Part shown: piece after piece, positions 43,782 to 51,816 of the stretch
Position numbering within the stretch: position 1 is the first letter of the stretch
Layout: each line of letters starts with the position of its first letter
Source: Thermoguttaceae bacterium
GTDB lineage: Bacteria > Planctomycetota > Planctomycetia > Pirellulales > Thermoguttaceae
Length of the DNA: 64,000 nucleotides
Assembly: GCA_017559825.1 (NCBI GenBank)
Contig: JAFYQR010000142.1
Span: 1 to 64,000 of the forward strand
Direction: 5' to 3'
The notes under the pieces: generated by a model
Told to the model about the DNA's origin: nothing
Seen by the model: the letters and a program-made list of their open reading frames with translations, nothing else
The model's database searches: none
Translations under genes and position numbers: made by a program

Positions 43782-43826
43782 AACGCTCGAGCTTCGTCGG
43801 GAACGGCGGTGTTCGAGCGTTTTTTT
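43782..43826 (+). terminator. Intrinsic terminator of the isomerase-like gene
   Basis: Perfect 9-base stem AACGCTCGA / TCGAGCGTT with a 22-base loop and a run of seven T. Confidence 0.85.
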
Positions 43827-43915
43827 GTCGTTCGACGGCGCCGAGCGGAATTTTTTTCTCGACGTTTTTCAAAAAATCGCGTTTTTTCTTTCCGAATCGA
43901 GAAAATAGAAGCGGT

Positions 43916-43941
43916 TTGACGTTTACACGGTTCCGTATAAT
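43916..43941 (+). promoter_or_regulatory. Candidate promoter of the TPR lipoprotein gene
   Basis: TTGACG and TATAAT are both present but only 14 bases apart, shorter than the usual 16-18. The -10 alone may be real with another -35. Confidence 0.45.
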
Positions 43942-44075
43942 CGTTAAACTACGCGCGGGTGCGCCGACTCCGCGTTGTTTTAGAACGTAAGAAAAGGCGG
44001 ATTGCGAAGAAATATTTCGCTTGGTCGGCGTTTTGGTGCAAGGAATCGCGCGTTAAAACAGGACGGTTGAAGAAA

Positions 44076-44729
44076 ATGAGACGATTTTTTTGGGCGGTCG
44101 GAACGACGGCGGCGCTGACGGTCGCGTGTTGCGGCGGTTGCGACAAAGGAAACGGCGAGAATCCGCAAACGGCGGTCGGGCAAGCGACGCTCGACGCCGG
44201 GGCCGCCGCGTTGGACGCCGGAGAGTGGACGCGCGCTTTCGACGCGTTTAGCGACGCGATCGCCGCCGATCCGAACGCCGTCGACGCGTATTACGGTCGC
44301 GCCGCCGCTTCGCTCGCTCTCGCGCAAGAGCGGTATCGTTTGGCGCAAGCCGCCGCGACGAACGGCGATACGGAAAACGGCGCGGCCGAGGCGGCGAAAG
44401 CGGACGAACGCTTCAAAAAAGCGTTGGAAGACTGCGCAAAGACGTTGGAGCTCGACCCGAAACGCGCCGACGCCTATTTCATTCGCGGAGTCGTCGCGCA
44501 GTATCAAGGCGACTGGAACGCCGGGATCGAGGCGTTTACGAAGTGCGTCGAGTTGGACGCGACGAACGCCGAGGCTTACCACCGTCGCGGCGAAATTTAC
44601 GATTTTATCGGCAATCCCGACGCGACGGTCGACCTTAAAAAGGCCGCCGAATTGGGGTACCGCGACCCCGACGGCGGCGACAAAAACGCGTCGGAAACCG
44701 TCGAAGAGCCGCAAACCGTCAAAGAATAA
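44076..44729 (+). CDS. TPR lipoprotein
   Basis: A 217-residue protein with a lipoprotein signal (MRRFFWAVGTTAALTVACCG then GCDKG). Three to four TPR units span about residues 40-190: GAAALDAGEWTRAFDAFSDAIAADPNAVDAYYGRAAASLA, CAKTLELDPKRADAYFIRGVVAQYQGDWNAGIEAFTKC, and VELDATNAEAYHRRGEIYDFIGNPDATVDLKKAAELGY. It should act as a protein scaffold at the envelope. The ATG at 44076 is chosen for the signal peptide; a longer GTG-start frame exists. It is followed after 11 bases by the repeat-motif membrane protein, so the two probably share a transcript. Confidence 0.85.
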   Translation: MRRFFWAVGTTAALTVACCGGCDKGNGENPQTAVGQATLDAGAAALDAGEWTRAFDAFSDAIAADPNAVDAYYGRAAASLALAQERYRLAQAAATNGDTENGAAEAAKADERFKKALEDCAKTLELDPKRADAYFIRGVVAQYQGDWNAGIEAFTKCVELDATNAEAYHRRGEIYDFIGNPDATVDLKKAAELGYRDPDGGDKNASETVEEPQTVKE

Positions 44730-44740
44730 GGAACGCGTCG

Positions 44741-45670
44741 ATGGCGAGAAATAAGCGAAAGCTCGAGGAAAAAAACGGCGCGTCCGAAATTGCGGAAGCT
44801 GTTAAATCGCGACGCGGCAAAGGATTGCGCAACGCGACGGCGACGGCGGCTATTTGCGCGACTGCGTTCGGAGCGTACTATTCGCTCGATTTCCGAGCTG
44901 CGTCGAGCGATTGGTTCAACCGTTTGCGCGACGCGGCGTCGGCGAAATGGCGGGCGAACGGCGAAGGCGCGCCCGTCGCGGAAAGCGAAGCGCGTCCGCT
45001 GGAAGCGCCGAGTTTTCGAGACTTTCTGACCGCGGAATACGGCGAGGAAGGCGCTCGCGAACTCTTGAGTTCGAGCGCTTCCGTCGCGGCGGCGGACGCG
45101 GGGCTTTCGAACGCGCCGACGACGTCGGCGAATTTCGCGGATTACGTCGTTGCGGAAGACGCGGCTACGTCCGGATTTACGTCAGCTCCGTTTTCCGACG
45201 CGCCGTCGAGTTTCGCGGATTTTGTCGCGGCTGAGGACGCGGCGTCGGAGTCGTTCGAAACGCCGTCGAGTTTCGCGGATTTTGTCGCGGCGGAAGACGC
45301 GGCGGTTTCCGACGACGCGGCGCCCGAATCGTCGGAAACGTCGGCAAGTTTCGCCGATTACGTCGCGGCGAGACCGAGTCGCGAAACCGCGCTGCTCGAC
45401 GATGGGCAACTCGTTGAAAAGAAAGAGGTGGCGTCGCGCGAGGAAGAACTTGCCGAGGACGAAACGACGCTGACGGCGCGTTTGCGAAGCGAAATGGCGT
45501 CGCGCGGCGTCGACGCTCCGAAAATCGAACGTTGGGGCGATCGTTTTTGGCGAGCGTCCGGTTACGCGGCGACGCGAGAAGGCGTCGCTACGTATTGCGA
45601 AGCGGTCGACGTCGATCCGGCGTCGGCGCAACGGACTGCGTTGGAAAAATTTGACGCCGTGAAACGTTGA
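44741..45670 (+). CDS. Membrane-anchored protein with SFADFVAAEDAA repeats
   Basis: A 309-residue protein that I do not recognise. A Lys/Arg-rich N-terminus precedes one hydrophobic helix (NATATAAICATAFGAYYSL), so it is probably a single-pass membrane protein. From residue 91 to 210 the motif S-F-x-D-[FY]-[VL]-x-A-E-D-A-A recurs: SFRDFLTAE, NFADYVVAEDAA, SFADFVAAEDAA (twice, 20 residues apart) and SFADYVAA. The two identical copies are also near-identical in DNA (45201-45242 and 45261-45302). Acidic Ser/Glu linkers separate them. A C-terminal helical segment follows (LRSEMASRGVDAPKIERWG). AAGGA precedes the ATG. It sits between a TPR lipoprotein and scpB. Confidence 0.75.
   Translation: MARNKRKLEEKNGASEIAEAVKSRRGKGLRNATATAAICATAFGAYYSLDFRAASSDWFNRLRDAASAKWRANGEGAPVAESEARPLEAPSFRDFLTAEYGEEGARELLSSSASVAAADAGLSNAPTTSANFADYVVAEDAATSGFTSAPFSDAPSSFADFVAAEDAASESFETPSSFADFVAAEDAAVSDDAAPESSETSASFADYVAARPSRETALLDDGQLVEKKEVASREEELAEDETTLTARLRSEMASRGVDAPKIERWGDRFWRASGYAATREGVATYCEAVDVDPASAQRTALEKFDAVKR
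45201..45302 (+). repeat. Tandem 60-base coding repeat
   Basis: Two near-identical 42-base blocks starting at 45201 and 45261 encode SSFADFVAAEDAA. The DNA identity points to recent duplication or conversion within the gene. Confidence 0.75.
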
Positions 45671-45697
45671 CGGCCGGCGGATTGCTTGGGTTGTTAA

Positions 45698-46336
45698 ATG
45701 ATTGACGATAAAGACGGTATGGCGCGCGTCGAGGCGGTCCTTTTTTTAGCGAAAGAGCCGATTCCGAGTCGCAAACTGGCGCTTTTGGCCGACGTCGAGG
45801 ACGGCGCCCGGGCTCGAGCGTTGGTTCGGCGGCTTAACGAGCGGTATCGTCGCGTCGGGAGCGCTTTTTGCGCGGTCGAGGTCGCCGGCGGATTTCAACT
45901 TCGCGCGGCGCCGGAGTTTGCGCCTTGGCTCTTGCGGTTGAGCGAAGCGCCGGTCGAGTCGCGCCCGACCGGATCCGCGATGGAAACGCTTGCTATCGTC
46001 GCTTACGAACAGCCGATTTTGCGAGCGAAAATCGAGGCGATTCGCGGCGTCCACTGCGGCGATGTTTTGCGCCAACTCCTTGAACAAGACCTAATTAAGA
46101 TCGTCGGACGTTCCGAGGAACTCGGGCGCCCGTTTCTGTACGGAACGACGAAACGCTTTTTGACGGCGTTCGGACTGACGCGAATCGAAGACTTGCCGCG
46201 GCGCAACGGCGAGTGGACGACCGCCGCCGACGTAAAAAAAGAGGTCGCGAAAACGCTCGCCGCCGACGCGAAAAAGTCGGCGGAGCGTTTGGGCGACGCG
46301 TCGAACGTTGAAAAGAGAAACGACGCAAACGCTTGA
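45698..46336 (+). CDS. scpB: Segregation and condensation protein B
   Basis: A 212-residue kleisin-partner protein that joins ScpA and SMC in chromosome condensation. Two winged-helix domains are visible: VEAVLFLAKEPIPSRKLALLADV at the N-terminus, then the family's most conserved stretch TGSAMETLAIVAYEQPILRAKIEAIRGVHCGDVLRQLLEQDLI. A final segment follows: GRPFLYGTTKRFLTAFGLTRIEDLPR. The Lys/Ala tail is not conserved. ScpA and SMC are not in the window. The start at 45698 has no clear ribosome site; 45719 (MARVEAVLF) is an alternative. Its stop codon lies in the loop of a terminator hairpin. Confidence 0.92.
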   Translation: MIDDKDGMARVEAVLFLAKEPIPSRKLALLADVEDGARARALVRRLNERYRRVGSAFCAVEVAGGFQLRAAPEFAPWLLRLSEAPVESRPTGSAMETLAIVAYEQPILRAKIEAIRGVHCGDVLRQLLEQDLIKIVGRSEELGRPFLYGTTKRFLTAFGLTRIEDLPRRNGEWTTAADVKKEVAKTLAADAKKSAERLGDASNVEKRNDANA

Positions 46337-46361
46337 CGAGCATACGTTTGCGTTTGTTTTT
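46323..46361 (+). terminator. Terminator overlapping the scpB stop codon
   Basis: Perfect 9-base stem ACGCAAACG / CGTTTGCGT whose 13-base loop contains the scpB TGA, followed by TTGTTTTT. It separates convergent scpB and ruvX. Confidence 0.8.
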
Positions 46362-46367
46362 CTTGTT

Positions 46368-46856
46368 TTATTCTTGCGCTTTTTCTTCGTCGTCGAGCGC
46401 TAAAAACTCGGTCGTGCCGACGCAGCCGCGTTCGAGGTACGTCGACAAAATGATTTGCGCCGCGACCATATCGAGTCGCTCTTTGCGTTTTTTTGCGTTG
46501 AGGTTCGCCATTCGGAGGTAATTCTCCGCTTCCGCGCTGGTGAACCGCTCGTCGAGGAAGTCGATCGTAAGTCCGGTAACTTCCGCGAGTTGCGCTCCGA
46601 ACGCGATCGCTTCGCGCGCTTTGTCGCTGAGATCGCCGTTGCAGTGGAGCGGAAGACCAAGAACGAAGTGAACGACGCGTTCTTCTTTCGCAAACTGTTG
46701 AAAATAAGCGAGATCCTTCTTTTCGTCGCGACGCCGATAAATGGCGTAAGGCGACGCGATGATACGTTCGGAGTCGCAAATCGCGATTCCGATGCGAACG
46801 GTTCCGAAGTCGATTCCGGCGATTTTGCCCTTTTCCGGCGGCGGGGACGGTTTCAT
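46368..46856 (-). CDS. ruvX: RuvX/YqgF family putative pre-16S rRNA nuclease
   Basis: A 162-residue RNase H-fold protein. The family start GIDFGTVRIGIAICDSERIIASP carries the first catalytic Asp, VHFVLGLPLHCNGDLSDKA gives the second conserved block, and FLDERFTSAEAEN carries the later Asp-Glu residues. YqgF proteins trim the 5' end of 16S rRNA and resemble Holliday-junction resolvases. Length is normal. The ATG at 46856 follows AGGA. It is convergent with scpB and lies 65 bases from the methylase gene upstream. Confidence 0.93.
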   Translation of the reverse strand: MKPSPPPEKGKIAGIDFGTVRIGIAICDSERIIASPYAIYRRRDEKKDLAYFQQFAKEERVVHFVLGLPLHCNGDLSDKAREAIAFGAQLAEVTGLTIDFLDERFTSAEAENYLRMANLNAKKRKERLDMVAAQIILSTYLERGCVGTTEFLALDDEEKAQE

Positions 46857-46920
46857 TTTGATAAGTCCTTGTTTGATTGGGGTTGCGTTGGTTGCGTGAA
46901 GCGGGGAAACGCGACGACGT

Positions 46921-48465
46921 TTAATGGTTGATTGGCGTTAAGTCTTGACTTTTAACGAATTGGCGTTCTAGAAACATTTTTAAGTCTTTGGACGAAAACG
47001 CGTAATAACCGCCGCTTTTGTATTTTTGCAATAACGAAACGTAAGCTCCGAAATCGTCAGACGTTAGAAGGGAACGCAACGTTTCGAAAGCGACGTCGGT
47101 TAGAACGTAAAGCCCGCCGTAAACGCCCGTTCCGGATGGACTTGGCGTTAATTTGACGTCGGACGCGTCGCGAATTAACGTATTGACGGCGTATTTGATT
47201 TTTGCGACGTCTTTTAGCCCCTGCGTTCTCCCGAAGTAGGGCCAAGCGCCCGGATTCGTTAAACTTCGTTGTTTTAGACGGTCGCAAGCGATTTCGTAAT
47301 AACGCTTTACCGCTGGAACGGCGGCGAGCGTTTCCCAAGGAAGCGGGCGTCCTTCCGCGTCGTAGGGGTAAAGACTGCGCGACCAAACTCCGGTCGACGC
47401 TTTCACAACGGGAATCGTAAAGTCCGTGAAACCAAATGTTGCGGCGTCGCCGATGAAAAAGGCGTCGGCGAGCGTCGCGAAACCGTTTTTCACCGCGAAA
47501 CGTTCGGCGCTTTTCAGAGTTTCGAACGTTAGTATCTCTCGAAGAAACGAGAGGTTGCGGCGCGTTGAAAAGTAAAATCGGCCGTCGAGGTAAAAGTCGG
47601 CGGGCGTCAACCGTTCAATCGGTCGCAAGGCGTCGTCGGCGGAAATTTCGAAATATTGGGTCGCGGAATCCGAGACGCGGCAAGGAGTTAAGACGACGAT
47701 CGTCGAATACGTCGCGGCGTCGAAAACTTGACGATGTTTTAAGTCGACAAGTTTCGCGAGCAAATTGTCGGCGACGATTTTTTCTCGCAAGCGCCTTCCC
47801 GCGACGCTGGTGAAAAAGGAACTCGGCGTAATGTAACCTAAGACTCCGTTTCGGTTTAGCATTCGTAAGCCGAGTTCGTAAAAAACAAGAAAAAGGTCGG
47901 TCATTCCGGTTTGCGCGAACTCGAAGCGCTTCGCGGCGTCAAACGTCGCGCCAAGGTTGTGAACGCGGACGTAGGGCGGATTGCCGACGACGAAATCGAT
48001 TCGCCCGTCGAAACGGTCGACCGTCAACGCGTCGGCGCAAATTACGTCCCAATTAACCCCTTGAACGCCAAAAGTTAGAGCGACGGCGGCAAGGTTTTGA
48101 ACGCATTTTTCACGCTCCGTCGGGTCGAGTTCGACGCCGTGTACGAACGTTTCAAGTTCCGCTTTAAGTTTTGCCGCGCCTAGATTTGCGTTTTCACGGC
48201 AATAACGCTCGACGACGACGCTTAAAAACGCGCCGTCGCCGCAACTCGGGTCGACGACGTGCTTTCGAGCGATTCGAGCGCCGCGATAGTCGGTCAAGTC
48301 GAGGATTGTTTCGACGATGAAACGAGGCGTGTAAACGCGACCGTTTTTCTTACGGGCGTCGCAAAGGTCGGCGCAAGAAGACGTTGCGCGGCGTTTCGGC
48401 GTCGTTTTTTCAACGGGCGACGGCGCGGGCGGAGCGGAAACGTTGCGGCGCGAGTTCGAAGGCAT
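46921..48465 (-). CDS. N6-adenine DNA methyltransferase with target-recognition domain, solitary
   Basis: A 514-residue class I SAM-dependent methylase of the M.PaeR7I/Eco57I type. GRVYTPRFIVETILDL opens the domain. The SAM motif is VVDPSCGDGAFLSVV, and the catalytic motif IV is VVGNPPYVRVHNLG (NPPY, adenine-N6). VLGYITPSSFFTSVAGRRLREKIV follows. Residues from about 300 on (LREILTFETLKSAERF to FSSKDLKMFLERQFVKSQDL) match the TaqI-like target-recognition region. No endonuclease domain or adjacent nuclease gene is present, so it may be an orphan regulatory methylase or a remnant of a restriction system. No strong ribosome site precedes the ATG. Confidence 0.88.
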   Translation of the reverse strand: MPSNSRRNVSAPPAPSPVEKTTPKRRATSSCADLCDARKKNGRVYTPRFIVETILDLTDYRGARIARKHVVDPSCGDGAFLSVVVERYCRENANLGAAKLKAELETFVHGVELDPTEREKCVQNLAAVALTFGVQGVNWDVICADALTVDRFDGRIDFVVGNPPYVRVHNLGATFDAAKRFEFAQTGMTDLFLVFYELGLRMLNRNGVLGYITPSSFFTSVAGRRLREKIVADNLLAKLVDLKHRQVFDAATYSTIVVLTPCRVSDSATQYFEISADDALRPIERLTPADFYLDGRFYFSTRRNLSFLREILTFETLKSAERFAVKNGFATLADAFFIGDAATFGFTDFTIPVVKASTGVWSRSLYPYDAEGRPLPWETLAAVPAVKRYYEIACDRLKQRSLTNPGAWPYFGRTQGLKDVAKIKYAVNTLIRDASDVKLTPSPSGTGVYGGLYVLTDVAFETLRSLLTSDDFGAYVSLLQKYKSGGYYAFSSKDLKMFLERQFVKSQDLTPINH

Positions 48466-48537
48466 CGGAAAACGATCGAAAAAAAGCGCGACGCAATCGC
48501 TTGCGCCGCGCGGGGTTGAGGTTGAGTCGAACGTCGG

Positions 48538-51180
48538 TTACGCGACGCCGTTTTCGTCGGTTTCGGACGATTCCGCGTCTTTCGTCGGCGACGGCGTGTC
48601 GTCGAGCGCGGCGCCGTCGTTAAGCGTCGCGGCGGTCGGCGTTTGCGTCGGCGCGGCGACCAAAATCGTCGCGTCGGACGAAACGGGCGAAGCGGGCGCG
48701 TCGGTCGGCGTTTCGGTTTCGGACGACGCGACGTCGTCTTCGTCGGCTTCTTTCGGCATTGGGCCCAAAATCGCGACGATTTGGTCGTAATCGAGTTCTT
48801 CCTCGGCGACCAGCGCGTCGGTCAGCGCTTCGAAAAGTTCGCGCTTCTCGATAATGAGGTTGCGCGCCGTTTCGTCGGCCTCTCGCATCACTCGGACGAT
48901 TTCCTCGTCGATAACGCGGGCCGTTTCCTCGCTGTATTCGCGAACGTCGTTCGTCATTTCGCGACCCAGGAACGGGTGCGACTCCGAGTTGCGGAACGCG
49001 ACCGGGCCGAGACGCTCGCTCATGCCCCAGTGAACGATCATATCGCGCGCCAAGTCGGTCGCCCGTTTCAGGTCGTTTTCGGCGCCGGCGGAAGTCTCGT
49101 CGTACACGAGCTTTTCGGCGGCGCGACCGGCCAAGAAGCGAGCCAACGTCGCGCGAACTTCCGATTCGTTGTAGTTCAGTTTGTCGTCTTCCGGGAGGAA
49201 CCACGTCGCGCCAAGCGAACGACCGCGCGGAACGATCGTGATCTTATGCACCGTCGAACCGACCGGGAGGAACCAACCGATAAGCGCGTGTCCGGCCTCG
49301 TGATACGCCGTCTTGCGCTTCTCTTTAGGCGACACGATTTCGTCGCGTTTGAGACCCATTTGAATCTTTTCGAACGCGAAGTCGAAGTCGGAGGCGTTCA
49401 CCTCGTTTTTGTTGTTGCGCGTCGCCCAAAGGGTCGCTTCGTTGACGAAGTTGCGAATGTCGGCGCCGGTGAAACCGACCGTCTTTTTCGCCAGCGCGTC
49501 GACCGAAACGTCGGCGCCGAGCGGAATCTTTTTCAGGTAAACGTTGAAAATTTCGACGCGACCCTTCAACGACGGGCGACCGACGGTAATATGACGGTCG
49601 AAGCGCCCCGGGCGCATCAGGGCGGGGTCGAGAACGTCCGGACGGTTCGTCGACGCCATCACCATCACGGAGTCGTTTTGCGCGAACCCGTCCATTTCGC
49701 TCAAAATTTGGTTCAGCGTTTGCTCGCGCTCGTCTTGACCGCCGCCGACGCCCGCGCCGCGTTGGCGCCCGACCGCGTCGATTTCGTCGATGAAGAGGAT
49801 CGACGGAGCGTTTTCCTTCGCCGTCGCGAAAATGTCGCGAACGCGGCTCGCGCCGACGCCGACGAACATTTGGATAAACTCCGAGCCGTTGATCGAGTAA
49901 AACGGAACGTTCGCCTCGCCCGCGACGGCGCGCGCCAAGAGCGTTTTCCCGGTGCCGGGAGGGCCGAAAAGGAGCGTCCCCTTCGGAACGCGAGCGCCCA
50001 TCCGCTCGTATTTCGCCGGATTTTTCAGGTAGTCGACGATTTCGATCAACTCCGCTTTCACCGCGTCCATTCCGGCGGCGTCGGCGAAGGTAACGCGTTT
50101 CGCTCGATCCGGTTCGTACCGCTTCGCCAAGCTCTTCGTAAAGGCGCCGAATCCGCCGCCTCCGCCGCCCATCATTTGCTCGTTGGCGCGGCGCATCATG
50201 CGGAAGATCAGGACGAGGAAGATAATCGAAACGCCGATCGAAAGAAGCATCGCCAGCGACGAGCCGTCCTGCGGCGTCGTCGACGTGTACGAGTCGAGCT
50301 TCGAACGGAGGCGAGCGTCGATCGTTTGATCGGAAAACGCGAACGCCGGCGCCTCGCAGACGTATTTCTTATGAAATTGGACGCCCGCGCGTTTTTTCGT
50401 AACGACGTCGATCAATTCGACGGCGGAACCCTTTTGGTCGAGCGGTTTAACCGTCCAGCGTTTGGCGATTTTAAAGCCGAGCTCGTAATTTTGCGCCAAA
50501 TCGCGCCGCGCCGTTTCGATCGCTTCTTCCGTCGCGTCGCTCGGAAGCCGCCGCGCTCGGAGAACGACGTCGCCGTCTTTCAGCGCGACTTCGACGGAAC
50601 CGTCCGCCGCTTTTTTAACGGATGTCGTCAGCTTTTGCCCGCTCAGCGCGTCTTGGAACTCTTGCGCTTTCTCGGGATGCGAGCGGTCGAATTGCGAGAT
50701 CAGCCGTTCGAAGGTTTTTTTGCCGTTCGGGACGACTTCCGCCCAACGGTCGAGCGCCGGAATCTCGCGGAGCTCGCCGACGAGACGATTGCCCTTCAAG
50801 TTGGCGGTCTCGATTTCGTCGGCGTCGAGCGCGGCGTTGAACGCCGTCCAAGTGATTTCCGTCGTCTTCGAAAGGAAAAACGATTGATAAACGAAGTAAC
50901 CGATCGAAACGAGCGCGAGCGCGAGCAAAATGTTCGGAAGCGGCGAACGCCGCTCCGGTTGCGGAAGAGGCGGGCGACGGCGCGGCGGCTCTTCGCGGCG
51001 GCGTTTGGCGTCGTCGCGCTTCGGAGCGTCCGGCGTCGGCGACTTGAATTTGTCGGGGATTCGTTCGTAAGTTTCGTCGCTAATCGGCGCGCCGTCTTTC
51101 GAACCGTCGCGTCGCTCCGAGAAAAGCGCGAGCGAGGCGACGGCGTCGACGACGGCGTTAAAGGGCGAACGAGCGTTCAT
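48538..51180 (-). CDS. ftsH: ATP-dependent zinc metalloprotease FtsH
   Basis: An 880-residue membrane protease that unfolds and degrades membrane and cytoplasmic proteins. A basic Pro-rich N-terminal stretch leads to transmembrane helices at about 83-103 and 309-328, enclosing an extracytoplasmic domain that is larger than usual. The AAA+ domain has Walker A GPPGTGKT (406-413), the pore loop FVGVGA, Walker B LFIDEID (462-468) and the arginine-finger region [17 protein letters not shown]. The zinc motif HEAGH is at 627-631. The last 60 residues are Ser/Thr/Asp/Ala-rich and look disordered. The ATG at 51180 follows AGAGGA; the longer upstream frame is rejected. It is the likely first gene of a unit with the methylase downstream. 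Confidence 0.95.
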   Translation of the reverse strand: MNARSPFNAVVDAVASLALFSERRDGSKDGAPISDETYERIPDKFKSPTPDAPKRDDAKRRREEPPRRRPPLPQPERRSPLPNILLALALVSIGYFVYQSFFLSKTTEITWTAFNAALDADEIETANLKGNRLVGELREIPALDRWAEVVPNGKKTFERLISQFDRSHPEKAQEFQDALSGQKLTTSVKKAADGSVEVALKDGDVVLRARRLPSDATEEAIETARRDLAQNYELGFKIAKRWTVKPLDQKGSAVELIDVVTKKRAGVQFHKKYVCEAPAFAFSDQTIDARLRSKLDSYTSTTPQDGSSLAMLLSIGVSIIFLVLIFRMMRRANEQMMGGGGGGFGAFTKSLAKRYEPDRAKRVTFADAAGMDAVKAELIEIVDYLKNPAKYERMGARVPKGTLLFGPPGTGKTLLARAVAGEANVPFYSINGSEFIQMFVGVGASRVRDIFATAKENAPSILFIDEIDAVGRQRGAGVGGGQDEREQTLNQILSEMDGFAQNDSVMVMASTNRPDVLDPALMRPGRFDRHITVGRPSLKGRVEIFNVYLKKIPLGADVSVDALAKKTVGFTGADIRNFVNEATLWATRNNKNEVNASDFDFAFEKIQMGLKRDEIVSPKEKRKTAYHEAGHALIGWFLPVGSTVHKITIVPRGRSLGATWFLPEDDKLNYNESEVRATLARFLAGRAAEKLVYDETSAGAENDLKRATDLARDMIVHWGMSERLGPVAFRNSESHPFLGREMTNDVREYSEETARVIDEEIVRVMREADETARNLIIEKRELFEALTDALVAEEELDYDQIVAILGPMPKEADEDDVASSETETPTDAPASPVSSDATILVAAPTQTPTAATLNDGAALDDTPSPTKDAESSETDENGVA

Positions 51181-51358
51181 AAAGGTGTCCTCTGCGATAT
51201 TAATAAGGGGCGCGAACGGTCGTCCGGTTCGCGGCGTATTTTTTAGCGGATAGGTTTCGCGACCTCGACGAGACTTGCGCTTCAAGCGCGGCGTCGAGCG
51301 AAACGGCGTTCGGAAAGGGAGCGGCTCGAGCGTGCGTCCGTCCAAACGACTCTTCGTT

Positions 51359-51364
51359 ATTATA
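51359..51364 (-). promoter_or_regulatory. Candidate -10 element of ftsH
   Basis: Minus strand TATAAT about 180 bases before the ftsH start. The -35 position is poor. Confidence 0.4.
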
Positions 51365-51650
51365 GCGCCGCCGATAAAAAAAACTACCCGGCGCTTCGCC
51401 GCTCGAAGGAAAAATAGCGAAAACTTGACGGTCGCAAGGCTTGCGGCGGCGAAAAAAGAGGGAGAAAAAAAACGCGACGGCGCGCGCGACCGCGAAACGG
51501 TCGTTTTCGGAACGAAATTGCGCGAACGTTCGATAAAAGCCGTCGGCGCGGCGGCTTGCGACGTTTCGACTTTTTCCCGAAATCAAGGAAAAATCGAGCG
51601 TTCGACGCAAAAATGCGGCGATTTTTTCCCGTCGAGAGCGCGGCGGTCGC

Positions 51651-51678
51651 TTGCGCCTCCGACGAGTCCGGGTATAAT
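51651..51678 (+). promoter_or_regulatory. Candidate promoter of uvrA
   Basis: TTGCGC, 16-base spacer, TATAAT, about 140 bases before the uvrA start. No obvious palindromic SOS operator overlaps it. Confidence 0.55.
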
Positions 51679-51816
51679 AAGGCAAGAGAGGTCGCGTTGA
51701 GTTTTGAATAACGAACCGCGCGGCGGTTTTTGTTTTGATTATCGACGGTCGCGTTCCTTGTCGAGTCGGGAACGTCGAGCCGAGGCGGCGCCGATATTTT
51801 TGTCGAAGAGTTTGCG

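Larger units (their letters stand above)
43755..44075. other. Intergenic region with terminator and promoter
   Basis: Holds the terminator at 43782-43826 and a candidate promoter at 43916-43941 for the TPR lipoprotein. The leader between the promoter and 44076 has an open frame from a GTG at 43959, but the ATG at 44076 fits the signal peptide better. Confidence 0.6.
51181..51816. other. 636-base divergent region between ftsH and uvrA
   Basis: Two promoter candidates (51359-51364 on minus, 51651-51678 on plus) account for both ends. The middle reads open in several frames but looks non-coding; it has A-rich stretches such as 51376-51386 and 51455-51475. No RNA gene was identified. Confidence 0.6.

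Noticed and set aside
48643-51246. 867-codon plus-strand open frame antisense to ftsH
   Set aside because: It is an exact shadow of ftsH. TTA, CTA and TCA codons are rare in real genes here, so antisense stops are scarce. Its composition (Arg/Val/Asp-rich, no domains) is not protein-like.
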